Positions 16,874-27,437 of a stretch of 64,000 bases of DNA are shown piece by piece (positions within the stretch are counted from its first letter, which is position 1; each line of letters begins with the position of its first letter). A model generated the notes under the pieces. The model made no database searches, was not told the DNA's origin, and saw only the letters and a program-made list of their open reading frames with translations. Position numbers and translations under genes: made by a program. The stretch comes from Alistipes senegalensis (lineage in GTDB: Bacteria; Bacteroidota; Bacteroidia; Bacteroidales; Rikenellaceae). The DNA lies in assembly GCA_023664045.1 (NCBI GenBank), contig JAMPGH010000001.1:838487-902486 (forward strand). The letters are read 5' to 3'.

Positions 16874-19800
16874 TTAGAAAGTGAGATTGAGGCCTACCGA
16901 CACGGTGCGCGGACGGGGGTAGACGCCCCGGTCGATACCCGATCCGAGGATCGACCCGCCGTTGCCCACTTCGGGGTCGTAGCCGTCGTACTTGGTGAAC
17001 GTGAAGACGTTGTCGACCGACGCGAAGACACGCACCTTGCGCAGATAGTACTTCTCGGGCACGGCGATCGTGTAGCCGAGCGTGATGTTGCGGATGCGCC
17101 AGAAATCGCCGTCGCGGAGGTAGAAGTCCGACGGACGCGTCCAGTTGAGATTGGTGTCGGCATGCGCCACGCGGGGAATCGAGTTCGAGGTCCCCTCGCC
17201 GTGCCAGCGTCCGAGCACCCAGGTCCCGTAGTTGGACATCGTCAGATCGGGACGGCGCAGAACGCTGAATATCTTGTTGCCGGCCTGTCCCGCCGAGGTG
17301 ATGCCCAAGTCGAAGCCGTAGGCGCTGACGTTGATGTTCAGACCGAAAGTAACCGTCGGGAACGGATTGCCCAGATCGACGCGGTCGTTGTCGTCGATCG
17401 TGCCGTTGTCGTCGGTGTCCTGATAGCGGAAGTCGCCGGGACGGGCGTCGGGCTGAATCTGCACTCCCTCGGAGTTGACCCAGGCGTCGATTTCGGCCTG
17501 ATTCTGGAAGATTCCCAGCGTCTTGTAGCCCCAGAAATAGGACATGGCATGTCCGGCCTCCATACGGGTTACGGCGCCGGTGATGCCCTGCACGGTCGCA
17601 CCCGTAACGTAGCCGGTGTCGGTGCCGACATAGGTTACCTTGTTCTTGTTGTAGGAGACGTTGCCGTTGACGGCGACGTTCCACTTGCCGAAGCTGCGCT
17701 GGAAATCCACGGCGAACTCCACGCCCGAGTTCTTCACGTTGCCGGCGTTGGCCGTGGGGAACGAGTTGCCCAGCATGAGCGGAACGGGCGTGGTAACCAG
17801 CAGGTCCTTGGTCTTCTTGACATAGTAGTCGAGCGTGAGCCCGAGGCAGCCGAACAGCCGCACGTCGAGACCGATATCCGTCTGCTCGGAAGTCTCCCAC
17901 CTCAGATCGGGATTGACCACCTTGACCGGCGCCGCACCCACCGCCAGACTGCCGTTGGCATCCTGCGATCCGAAAGGATAGCCCAGACCGTAGGTCGAGA
18001 CGGTCGCCAAATAGGCAAAGTCGCCGATGTTCTCGTTGCCGTTCTGTCCCCACGAAGCGCGGAGCTTCAGGGCGTCGAGCCACCGCACGTCGCGCAGGAA
18101 ACTCTCGTTGGCGATATTCCAGCCCGCGGAGACCGAGGGGAAGGTACCGAAGCGGTTGTTGGGGCCGAAGCGCGACGAGCCGTCGCGACGCACCGTTACC
18201 GTCATCATGTAGCGGTTGTCGTAGGCATAGTTGACACGGCCGAAGAACGACACGATGGCCGACGGATTGCCCGGGCCGCCGCTGGCCGAAGCCGACGAAT
18301 TGGTGGCCATCGAGATGTAGGCATGCTCCTCGTCGTCGATCTTCAGGTCGTTGCGGCTGGCGCTCAGCGCCAAGGAGCCCCGCTGGAGCAGCGAAGCGCC
18401 GAGCATGGCCGACACCTCGTGCTTGTCGTCGTAGGTATGCCCCCACGTAAGATAGCCCTCGTAGTTGAAGCGCCGATACTGGTCGTAGCTCTGCGAGGCG
18501 CCGTTGGCCGAGGTGTTGCCTGTCGTCGAGTTGAGCTTGTACATCGGGCTGTAGCCGAAGCCGTCCGTCCAGGTAACGTCCACGCCGGCCGAACCCCGCA
18601 GGCGGAAGTCTTTCAGGAACTTCAGCTCCGCGAAGACGCTCCCTTTCATCGTGGTGTAGAGCGTGCGCCCGTGCGAGTAGTAGATGCGCGCCACGGGGTT
18701 CACGACCTCCTGCGACACATATTTCGAGACGCCGAACCCGCCGTAAAGTTCGTCGGTCTGGTAGGGATCGTAGACCGGCGTGAGGGGATCCATGTTCAGG
18801 GCTCCGACGAGCGGACCCGCCGTCGAGGAGTTCTGCGTAACGGACTGCTTCTTGACGTGGCTCACCACGACGTTCTCGCCCACGGTCAGCACGTCGTTGC
18901 GCAGCAGCTTGTGCTCGGCGGCCAGATTGATCGTATAGCGTTTGAAGTTCGACTTGCCCTCGGCCAGAATGCCGTCCTGATTCAGGTAGGAGGCCGAGCC
19001 GTTGAACGACGAGCGGGCCGTACCCGCCGAGACGCGGACATTGTGGCGCTGCGCGCCCGCATTGCGGTTGAGAATGGCCTCCTGCCAATCGGTTCCCCGA
19101 TGGAACGAGGCGATCTGCTCGTCGGTAAAAGGAAGCGTCGCGCCCGAATTGGCGGCCGCCTCGTTCTGGATGATCGCATATTCGCGGGCGTTCAGCACGT
19201 CGATCTTGCGGGCGATATTCTGAATACCGTAGGAGAAGTCGTAGTCGATGCGCCACTGCCCCTCCTTGCTGCGCCGCGTCGTGATGAGCACGACGCCGTT
19301 GCCGCCGCGGGCTCCGTAGATGGCCGACGAAGCGGCATCCTTGAGCACCTCGATCGACTCGATGTCGCTCGGATTGAGGTATTCGATGCCCGAAACGGCC
19401 ATGCCGTCGACGATGTAGATCGGCGTCGCCGTGCCGTTGGTGCCGATGCCGCGCACATAGATCTGTACGTCCGATCCGGGCTGTCCGGAGTTGGAGACGA
19501 CCTGCACGCCGGCCGTCTTGCCGGCTAAGGCGTCGTCGGCACGCATGATGCCCGTGGTCTCGAGGTCGGAGCCCTTGACCGAGGAGATGGCTCCCGTCAC
19601 CAAGCTCTTCTTCTGGACGCCGTAGCCCACGACCACGACCTCCTCGAGCTGCTGTGCGTCGCTCTCCAACCGCACGTCGATCTCCATGCGGTTGTGCACG
19701 GCCACCTCCTGGGTCTTGTAGCCGAGAAAACTGAACACCAGCACGTCGGATTTCGAGGCCCGGAGGGTGTAGGCGCCTTTCATGTCGGTCGAGGTTCCGG

Positions 19801-19984
19801 CAGCGGTCCCTTTGACGATGACCGCCACGCCGGGCACGGCCTCTCCCGAGGCGTCCGTTACCACACCCGACACGGTGCCCGGAGACTGTGCGGAGCCCGA
19901 CAGCACGAAGAGCAGGCCGGCAGCGGCCAGCAGCATCCTGCGCAACTTCGGGAGAACGGCTCCTCCGCGTAGATTTTCACTCAT
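16874..19984 (-). CDS. SusC/RagA family TonB-linked outer-membrane importer
   Basis: 1036 aa. The N-terminal signal is followed by a carboxypeptidase-regulatory-like domain (about 35-110: GTVSGVVTDASGEAVPGV, FSFLGYKTQEV), the SusC hallmark VVVVGYGVQKKS, a plug domain (IYVRGIGTNG, PIYIVDGMAV), and a 22-strand barrel ending in an aromatic residue (VSVGLNLTF). It imports oligosaccharides with TonB energy. First gene of the leftward PUL; the start at 19984 leaves a leader of about 55 nt from a TACTTTTG box. A second Met at residue 17 lies closer to the hydrophobic core and could be used. Confidence 0.95.
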   Translation of the reverse strand: MSENLRGGAVLPKLRRMLLAAAGLLFVLSGSAQSPGTVSGVVTDASGEAVPGVAVIVKGTAAGTSTDMKGAYTLRASKSDVLVFSFLGYKTQEVAVHNRMEIDVRLESDAQQLEEVVVVGYGVQKKSLVTGAISSVKGSDLETTGIMRADDALAGKTAGVQVVSNSGQPGSDVQIYVRGIGTNGTATPIYIVDGMAVSGIEYLNPSDIESIEVLKDAASSAIYGARGGNGVVLITTRRSKEGQWRIDYDFSYGIQNIARKIDVLNAREYAIIQNEAAANSGATLPFTDEQIASFHRGTDWQEAILNRNAGAQRHNVRVSAGTARSSFNGSASYLNQDGILAEGKSNFKRYTINLAAEHKLLRNDVLTVGENVVVSHVKKQSVTQNSSTAGPLVGALNMDPLTPVYDPYQTDELYGGFGVSKYVSQEVVNPVARIYYSHGRTLYTTMKGSVFAELKFLKDFRLRGSAGVDVTWTDGFGYSPMYKLNSTTGNTSANGASQSYDQYRRFNYEGYLTWGHTYDDKHEVSAMLGASLLQRGSLALSASRNDLKIDDEEHAYISMATNSSASASGGPGNPSAIVSFFGRVNYAYDNRYMMTVTVRRDGSSRFGPNNRFGTFPSVSAGWNIANESFLRDVRWLDALKLRASWGQNGNENIGDFAYLATVSTYGLGYPFGSQDANGSLAVGAAPVKVVNPDLRWETSEQTDIGLDVRLFGCLGLTLDYYVKKTKDLLVTTPVPLMLGNSFPTANAGNVKNSGVEFAVDFQRSFGKWNVAVNGNVSYNKNKVTYVGTDTGYVTGATVQGITGAVTRMEAGHAMSYFWGYKTLGIFQNQAEIDAWVNSEGVQIQPDARPGDFRYQDTDDNGTIDDNDRVDLGNPFPTVTFGLNINVSAYGFDLGITSAGQAGNKIFSVLRRPDLTMSNYGTWVLGRWHGEGTSNSIPRVAHADTNLNWTRPSDFYLRDGDFWRIRNITLGYTIAVPEKYYLRKVRVFASVDNVFTFTKYDGYDPEVGNGGSILGSGIDRGVYPRPRTVSVGLNLTF

Positions 19985-20339
19985 AGGAATTAGGATTTAA
20001 GGTTAGCAGTAGGAATCGTTTTTTTAAATCGTTTCCGTATCAAAAGTAAAATTTAACGGAACGAACCCGAATTTTTCGACCCCTACAAAACTACTACACG
20101 ACCGATCCGTCCGGTCATCCAAATCCCTACAGATTCAAGAAATAACCATTGATTATAAATCGTTTGCATATAAAAACAGCAAATTCATCCACCATACGAC
20201 ATTTACGGAGTTTTAGCGGCGATCCGATTTATTAACATTTTTACTATATTTGACTTCGACTTACGGCACTTCGGCCCGGCGCCGCACGAATTCGCACGGC
20301 CCGCCCGAACTCTTCACGAATATCAAAAGGTATCCGAAC
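19985..20339. promoter_or_regulatory. Divergent control region of the PUL
   Basis: 355 bp, distinctly AT-richer than its surroundings, between susC (left) and the sensor-regulator (right). Minus strand: TACTTTTG at 20048-20041, a fitting -7 box for susC. Plus strand: TATATTTG at 20245-20252, about 88 nt before the regulator ATG. The middle (20100-20240) would hold any operator of the HTH regulator. I see no perfect dyad there. Confidence 0.6.
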
Positions 20340-23168
20340 ATGAACCGATCGACTTTCGCTCCGCTCTGCCTGCTGGCGGTTCTCCTCACGGTGCCGACGG
20401 AGATATGCGCCGCAGTCCGCAGCGGACTGCGGCACGTGGAACGCTTCGCCTATGGCTCCGCCCCGGTCTCCCGCACTCAGGTGTGGGACATCACGGCCGA
20501 CGGCGGAGAGGGCAGCCGGGTTTTCTTCGCCACCAACGACGGACTCTGCCTCTACGACGGAGTCCGCTGGAGCTGCTGCCGCCCCGAGGGGAACCCGGTG
20601 CTGCGCGCCCTGCGCCTCGACCCCGAAACCGACCGTCTCTATACGGCCGGAGTCAACGAATTCGGATACTGGACGCGCGACGACTACGGCGGACTCGCCT
20701 ACACGCCGCTCTACCGCAACCCCGACTTCCGCTCCCGGAGCAACGACTTTTGGCGCATCGCGCTCGAGAGCCGTTCGGGACGCGTCTACTTCCAGTGCCG
20801 CGAAAAAATCTGCATCTACGACATAGCGTCGGGTTCGATCCGCGAACTGACGCCGCAAGAGGCTTTCCGCTACATGTACGAAGTGGAGGGGCGCATCTAT
20901 TTTCAGGACGGCGCCACGCTCTGCCTGCTGGGCGACGACCTGAGCCGCGAGGCGGTCTGCGACATTCCGGGCCGCATCGTCAACCTCGTTCCGGGACGCA
21001 ACGGCGAACTGCTGGCGGCCGTGGAGCACGCCGGCATCTTCACGATCGACGACGACGGGCGCCTCCTGCCGCTCGACACCGCGACCAACGCCCTGCTCTC
21101 CGACGCCAAGATCACGTGCTGCCGGCGCTACAACGCCGACCTGCTGCTGGTCGGAACCACGCGCCGGGGGCTCTTCGTGATAAACAACGCCGGGGAGATC
21201 GACCGTTCGATCCCCTACGGCCGGCAGCTCGACAACACCACGATCCTCAGCGCTGCGGCGGACGAGCGCGGCGACATCTGGCTCGGGCTCGACTCGGGCG
21301 TGGCCGCCATCGACAACAGCACCCGCGACTACTACTACACGGACACCCGTCTGGGGCAGGTGCACAGCCTGCTCGACCTCGACGACGGGCGGCTGCTCGC
21401 AGGTTCGAACAAGGGCCTTTTCCTGCTCGACGGCGATGGCGCGCTGCATCCGGTTCCGGGCACGACGGGCTCGGTCTGGGAACTCGACCGGATCGACGGT
21501 CGCATCTACGTACTCCACGACTTGGGACTCTTCCGGCTGACCGACGGCCTGCGCCTCGCGCCGGTCGCCACGGGAAGCGGCGTCTACTCCCTGCACCGCT
21601 GCCGCCACGACCGCCAGTACTACATTATGAGCACCTATTCGGGCCTCGGCTTGCTGCGGCACACCGGCGAGGGGCTGCAGTTCGTGTCGCAGATCGCCGG
21701 CTACAACGGATTCACGCGCCACATCGGCATCGACGAGAAAGACCGCATCTGGGTTACCGTACTCGACGTGGGATTCGTGCGGCTGACGCTCTCCGATGAC
21801 AAATGCCGCGTGGCCGAAGCCCGCAGCTACGACTTAGCCGCCGGAACAGGCAGCGACGTCTTCTCGACCCGCATCGACCAGGAGCTCGTGCTGTGCTGCG
21901 ACGACCGCGCCTGCCGCATCGACTATGCGACCGACTCGCTCGTCCGCGCGCCCGGAGCCGAACGGATACTCGCCCTGTGCGGTCGGGGGGGGGTCCGGAG
22001 CATCGTCCAGCAGGACAACCGCTTCTGGTACGTAGCAGCCGACGGAACCGGGTACGTCGAGCGCACGGGCGCCTCGCTGACCCGCTGCGCGGGGATTCTC
22101 GGACAGGCGACCCTCGAACGCATTTCCGGCGGCTTCCGCACCATCGGCGACGCCGGAGTCATCGGCTTCCGCAACGGCATCGGCTTCTCCTACGGCAACG
22201 GCACGCCCCGGCAGCCCGTAGCGATCGGCAGGGTGGCGGCGCAGGGTCCCAACCGCACGCTCTATCACCGCCTCGGCGACCCCGTATTCGAGATTCCCGC
22301 CTCGATGAACACGCTGCGCATCTGGCCCGTCCGGCTTCCGCCGGGGCGCCAGATAGAATACCGCATCGCATCGCTGGCACCCGACTGGAAGACGGTGCGC
22401 ATCGACGAATTCCTGCAGGTGCCGGCCCTGCCCCACGGCCGCCACGTGGTCGAGCTGCGCGCCCCGGGTGCCGCGCCCTCGGACATCCGGCGGATCGAGG
22501 TCCGCGTGCGTCCGCCCTGGTACATCGCGTGGCCGATGATCCTGCTCTACGTGCTGGTCGTCGCACTGCTGCTGGCCGGGGTGCGGAGCTACTACCTCCG
22601 CAAAAGCCGTCTGGCTCAGGAGGAGGTTCTGCGCCGCGAGAAAGAACACCGCGAAAAGGAACTCGAGCAACTCGAACGGGAAAACCTGCTCAAGGAGAAG
22701 CGGATTTCGGAGCTGGAACGCGAGAAACTGAAGATCGACCTGCGCAACAAGGACAAGCGTCTGGCCAACATCACGATGAACAACCTCCGCCGCAACAACA
22801 TGCTCAACCAGCTCAAAAACGAGATCTCGGAACTGCTGACCGTCGAGGGGGCGGGGCGCACCAAGCCGATCGTCGGGCGGATCATCCGCCGCATCAACGC
22901 CCAGCTCAAGGACGACAGCGACTGGCAGCTTTCGGAAAACTACTTCAACACGATCTACGACGGCCTGCTCGACCGGCTGCGGGCCGACTACCCGTCGCTC
23001 TCGCAGACCGACCTGAGGCTGTGCGTCTACATCAAGCTCAACCTCTCGACCAAGGAGACGGCCGAGCTGATGAACATCTCGCCGCGCAGCGTGGAGATGG
23101 CCCGCTACCGGCTGCGCAAGAAACTGGGGCTCGGCTCCAACGACAAGATCGAGTCGGTGCTCCGGTAA
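20340..23168 (+). CDS. Membrane-spanning one-component sensor-regulator of the PUL (propeller, Y_Y_Y, TM, HTH)
   Basis: 942 aa from the ATG at 20340, which directly precedes the signal peptide (MNRSTFAPLCLLAVLL). The first ~650 residues form two-component-regulator-type propeller repeats in the periplasm, followed by a triple-tyrosine-like domain near 660-730. One TM helix (WPMILLYVLVVALLLAGV) and a strongly charged coiled coil follow. The C-terminal LuxR-like HTH reads LSTKETAELMNISPRSVEMARYR. There is no histidine kinase or receiver, so it differs from hybrid two-component PUL regulators. It presumably senses a glycan in the periplasm and activates the divergent sus operon. A run of nine G lies inside the coding region at 21985-21993. 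Confidence 0.85.
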   Translation: MNRSTFAPLCLLAVLLTVPTEICAAVRSGLRHVERFAYGSAPVSRTQVWDITADGGEGSRVFFATNDGLCLYDGVRWSCCRPEGNPVLRALRLDPETDRLYTAGVNEFGYWTRDDYGGLAYTPLYRNPDFRSRSNDFWRIALESRSGRVYFQCREKICIYDIASGSIRELTPQEAFRYMYEVEGRIYFQDGATLCLLGDDLSREAVCDIPGRIVNLVPGRNGELLAAVEHAGIFTIDDDGRLLPLDTATNALLSDAKITCCRRYNADLLLVGTTRRGLFVINNAGEIDRSIPYGRQLDNTTILSAAADERGDIWLGLDSGVAAIDNSTRDYYYTDTRLGQVHSLLDLDDGRLLAGSNKGLFLLDGDGALHPVPGTTGSVWELDRIDGRIYVLHDLGLFRLTDGLRLAPVATGSGVYSLHRCRHDRQYYIMSTYSGLGLLRHTGEGLQFVSQIAGYNGFTRHIGIDEKDRIWVTVLDVGFVRLTLSDDKCRVAEARSYDLAAGTGSDVFSTRIDQELVLCCDDRACRIDYATDSLVRAPGAERILALCGRGGVRSIVQQDNRFWYVAADGTGYVERTGASLTRCAGILGQATLERISGGFRTIGDAGVIGFRNGIGFSYGNGTPRQPVAIGRVAAQGPNRTLYHRLGDPVFEIPASMNTLRIWPVRLPPGRQIEYRIASLAPDWKTVRIDEFLQVPALPHGRHVVELRAPGAAPSDIRRIEVRVRPPWYIAWPMILLYVLVVALLLAGVRSYYLRKSRLAQEEVLRREKEHREKELEQLERENLLKEKRISELEREKLKIDLRNKDKRLANITMNNLRRNNMLNQLKNEISELLTVEGAGRTKPIVGRIIRRINAQLKDDSDWQLSENYFNTIYDGLLDRLRADYPSLSQTDLRLCVYIKLNLSTKETAELMNISPRSVEMARYRLRKKLGLGSNDKIESVLR
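21985..21993 (+). repeat. G9 homopolymer inside the PUL regulator
   Basis: Nine consecutive G encode Gly-Gly within the periplasmic propeller. The reading frame is intact in this copy. A slip of one base would truncate the protein before the TM and HTH. Confidence 0.6.
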
Positions 23169-23276
23169 CGGCGCCGTGCTCCCGCCGTTCCGGTGTTCTC
23201 CGGGCGGTCCGAACCCGGAACGGAGCCTCGCGGAACGCACGAAAGTACCGCGCCTCCGAGGTAAAAACGGCGCGCG

Positions 23277-23309
23277 TTTGCTTTTTCGCCTCCGTTTCAC
23301 TACCTTTGC
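23277..23309 (+). promoter_or_regulatory. Consensus promoter of the DUF3575/beta-lactamase pair
   Basis: TTTG at 23277-23280, a 20-nt spacer, and TACCTTTGC at 23301-23309: an exact match to the Bacteroidetes pattern. It leaves a leader of about 115 nt. Confidence 0.85.
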
Positions 23310-23431
23310 CCCGCATGTCCGAGATCTGCCGAAGACCCGACAATGAAATCCGCCCCGGGCATCGGCATGCAACGTCCCGGCCGCCGAAACGCCGCCCCCG
23401 GACCACAAGTTCCGCTTCTTATTCGACCGCC

Positions 23432-24046
23432 ATGAAAAAATCCCTCGCTCTGCTGTTGCTTCTGGCCTCCTTCGTCGGCACCCGCGAATCTTCCGCTCAG
23501 GGCTACGTCAAACTCAACGGCCTCTATGCACTGGCGGGCGTCATCAACCCGGCCGTAGAGTTCGCCGTTTCGCCGCGGTCGACGATCCAGACCGAAATCG
23601 TCGTCTCGCCGTGGAAGTCGATCCGCGGCAAACACATGACCTTCGGCATCCTGATGGGCGAATACCGCTACTACTTCCGGGAGCACAACCGCGGCTGGTA
23701 CGTCGGCGGCAACCTCGGCATGATGGCGTTCGACATGTCGAAACCCTACATGGACGGATTCCGCCTCCGTTTCGAAAACCGCTACTGCAAGGGCTACGGC
23801 ATGATGATCGGCGCCTGCGCGGGCTATGAATACCGGTTCTGCGAACGGTGGCTCGTCGACGCGTTCCTCGGCTGGGCGTGGATGACGAGCTTCTACAACG
23901 GCTACAGCATGGCCGGGGAGATCGACATGAATCCCCACCGCCCCGTGCAGCCCCGATATCCCGACCCGTTCAACGGCTCGTCGGAGTGGTACCCCAACAA
24001 GATCGGCGTCTCGATCGGCTACCGCATCCTCAAACCCCGGAAATAA
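23432..24046 (+). CDS. DUF3575-family outer-membrane beta-barrel protein
   Basis: 204 aa. Signal peptide with Ala-Gln cleavage (SSAQGYVKLN). It is rich in alternating aromatic strands (YRYYF, GWYVGGNLGMMAF, YRFCERWLVDAFLGWAWM) and ends in a short strand. The pattern fits DUF3575, small outer-membrane barrels common in Bacteroides relatives, often near fimbrial genes; no function is established. It shares an operon with the beta-lactamase gene 10 bp downstream. Confidence 0.75.
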   Translation: MKKSLALLLLLASFVGTRESSAQGYVKLNGLYALAGVINPAVEFAVSPRSTIQTEIVVSPWKSIRGKHMTFGILMGEYRYYFREHNRGWYVGGNLGMMAFDMSKPYMDGFRLRFENRYCKGYGMMIGACAGYEYRFCERWLVDAFLGWAWMTSFYNGYSMAGEIDMNPHRPVQPRYPDPFNGSSEWYPNKIGVSIGYRILKPRK

Positions 24047-24056
24047 CCGCCCGGCC

Positions 24057-25025
24057 ATGTTCCGTACGTTCCTGCTTCTTCTCTGCTGCGGGGCTGCCGC
24101 CTGCACGACACGGACATTCCGGCAGGCGGAGCCGCGAGCCGCCCTCGAACGCGATCTGCAGGCGATGATCGACTCAGTGCCGGCCCGCGTGGGCATCGCC
24201 GCCGTGTTCGGCGACGGGGACACGCTCCTTCTCGGCAACCGCCCCGACTACCCGATGGCCAGCGTCTACAAATTCCATCAGGCACTGGCCCTGCTCGACT
24301 CGCTCGACCGTGCCGGACTTACCCCCGATCTGCGGCTCGAAGTCGGACGTTCCGACTTGCTGCCCGACACATGGTCGCCTCTGCGCGACGCCCGGCCCGA
24401 GGGCAGATACTCGCTGCCGGTGTCGGAACTGCTTCGCTACAGCGTCGCACAAAGCGACAACAACGTCTGCGATCTTCTCTTCCGCTTCATGGGAGGCCCG
24501 CGAAACGTCGAACGTTACCTGCGCAGCCTCGGTCTCGACGACACGACCATCGGGGCCGACGAAGCCGCCATGCACCGCGACCCCTCTCTCCAATACGCCA
24601 ACACCGCCTCGCCGCTCGACGCCGTGCGGCTGCTGGAGCGCTTCCGTCGCGGCGAGCTGCTGAGCCCCGCCGCCGGCGACCTGTTGCTGAAGATCATGCT
24701 GGAAACCGTTACCGGTCCCGACAAGCTCCGGGGTCTTCTGCCGCCCGATGTGCGCGTGGCCCACAAGACCGGCAGCGGCCTGCGCGATGCAAGGGGCGTC
24801 GTCGCGGCCGACAACGACATCGGCATCGTCCTGCCGCCCGACGGCCGCGCCTACTCCGTCGCCGTCTTCATCGCCGACTCGCCCGCGAGCGACCGTGCCG
24901 ACGCAGCGCTCATCGCCCGGATCTCCCGACGCATATACGACTACCGCACGGCACGATCCACCGATAAAAAACAGTCCTCATCCCGGCGCGGCGCGGGCCA
25001 CGGCTCGTGCCGGTGCGGATCGTAG
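24057..25025 (+). CDS. Class A (subclass A2-like) beta-lactamase lipoprotein
   Basis: A serine beta-lactamase, 322 aa, with all core motifs: S69-V-Y-K72 (SxxK), S123-D-N125 (SDN), E159-A-A-M as the general-base loop (E166 in standard numbering) and K227-T-G (KTG). The SDN-to-KTG layout and the ExxM loop resemble the CfxA/CepA/CblA group of Bacteroidetes. GAAAC (C16) suggests a lipoprotein. The C-terminal tail after residue ~300 is basic, Ser/Gly-rich and atypical, possibly read-through into neighbouring DNA. Activity level and spectrum cannot be judged. No mobile element flanks it, so it looks chromosomal and resident. Confidence 0.85.
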   Translation: MFRTFLLLLCCGAAACTTRTFRQAEPRAALERDLQAMIDSVPARVGIAAVFGDGDTLLLGNRPDYPMASVYKFHQALALLDSLDRAGLTPDLRLEVGRSDLLPDTWSPLRDARPEGRYSLPVSELLRYSVAQSDNNVCDLLFRFMGGPRNVERYLRSLGLDDTTIGADEAAMHRDPSLQYANTASPLDAVRLLERFRRGELLSPAAGDLLLKIMLETVTGPDKLRGLLPPDVRVAHKTGSGLRDARGVVAADNDIGIVLPPDGRAYSVAVFIADSPASDRADAALIARISRRIYDYRTARSTDKKQSSSRRGAGHGSCRCGS

Positions 25026-25032
25026 ATTCAGC

Positions 25033-25203
25033 AATCCCCCCGCTAAGAGCGGGATTCTATGGGGAAATAGGGCCGACCGATCTCTGTTCAACCTCTTTTG
25101 TCCCCGCTCCGCTAAGAGCGGAGTTTCAGGGGAGGGGAGATAGAGCCGGTTTTTCTGTTCGGCCTCCTCTGTCCCCGCCCGGCCAAGCGGGGTGTATACT
25201 CCA
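25033..25203. repeat. Degenerate tandem repeats (~70 bp) with palindromic cores
   Basis: Two and a half copies: 25033-25100, 25101-25171 and a partial copy to about 25203. Each carries a hairpin around CCGCTAAGAGCGG (or a variant), then a GGGGA patch, and ends in CTCTTTTGT/CTCCTCTGT. I do not recognise a named element. Confidence 0.6.
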
Positions 25204-25239
25204 GTCTGCCGGAAAGCCTCGCTCTTTCCGGCATTCATT

Positions 25240-25483
25240 CCAGCGATTGCTCCATACGCCTGCTTCGGGCTACCGCCAGTATGGGACGGGAGCCCTGACG
25301 ACTGTCGGCACGCAGGGCGACTTCTGGTCTTCCTCCCCTGCCGATGCGAGCGGTGCCAATGCAGGCGGCATGTGGTTCGACACAGGGAACATAAAACCGC
25401 TGGGCGGCACCGAACGCGCCTACGGCTTCACCGTGCGCTGCGTCCAGCATCTACGGACTGTTTTTCAAGATAAAAAGAAGTAA
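25240..25483 (+). pseudogene. 3' remnant of a FISUMP/fimbrillin-type surface protein
   Basis: Only the C-terminal ~80 residues of a FISUMP-like domain remain: PASGYR, GALTTVGTQGDFWSSSP, and the terminal RAYGFTVRCVQH typical of the family, then a stop at 25481-25483. No signal peptide or upstream domain is present; the reading frame runs into repeat DNA on the left. It is best read as a truncated gene relic. Confidence 0.7.
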
Positions 25484-25571
25484 AAGGTCGACAGGCCGAA
25501 ACTCCGGCCCTTGCAGAGAGCGGCCGCTGCGTCCCGAAACGCCTCTCCTCTTCCCGCGCTTGGCGGGGCGC
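25484..25571. other. Short intergenic stretch
   Basis: No gene seen. It contains another GC-rich palindrome-like patch (CCCGCGCTTGGCGGGGCG, near 25554-25571) similar in style to the repeats at 25.03-25.2 kb. Confidence 0.4.
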
Positions 25572-25606
25572 AAAAAAATCCCGGCCGCCGAAACCGGCGA
25601 CCGGGA
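25572..25606 (-). terminator. Terminator of pckA
   Basis: Minus strand GTCCCGGTCGCCGG, loop TTTC, GGCGGCCGGGA, then seven T. It lies 27 bases past the pckA stop. Confidence 0.9.
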
Positions 25607-25632
25607 CGATCATATTATAAAGGTATGAATGG

Positions 25633-27240
<1,608 letters not shown>

Positions 27241-27360
27241 AATTTAACGTATTTTAAAATTAAACCTCTTGTCGTTCTTGCGGTCGTCCCCGGAGCGCTG
27301 CGGCCATCATGCCGCCGCCGTTCTCCTCCGGCCTTAAGGAGAGAGCCCTTTTTTACCGAT

Positions 27361-27369
27361 GCAAAGGTA
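27361..27369 (-). promoter_or_regulatory. Promoter of pckA
   Basis: Minus strand TACCTTTGC, an exact -7 box, about 120 nt before the pckA ATG. The leader contains a short C/T-rich hairpin near 27330. Confidence 0.7.
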
Positions 27370-27423
27370 GAAAAAGTTTCATATTTGTGAAAAAATTAAC
27401 AGTGAATTTCCCGAAATTTTTCT

Positions 27424-27431
27424 TAAATTTG
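27424..27431 (+). promoter_or_regulatory. -7 element just before hemW
   Basis: TAAATTTG ends 6 nt before the proposed GTG start at 27438, so the transcript would start at or next to the start codon. Confidence 0.5.
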
Positions 27432-27437
27432 ATATTC

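Noticed and set aside
25026..25632. Insertion sequence or integron near the beta-lactamase
   Set aside because: No transposase, integrase or terminal inverted repeats with target duplications were found; only local tandem palindromes and a gene relic.
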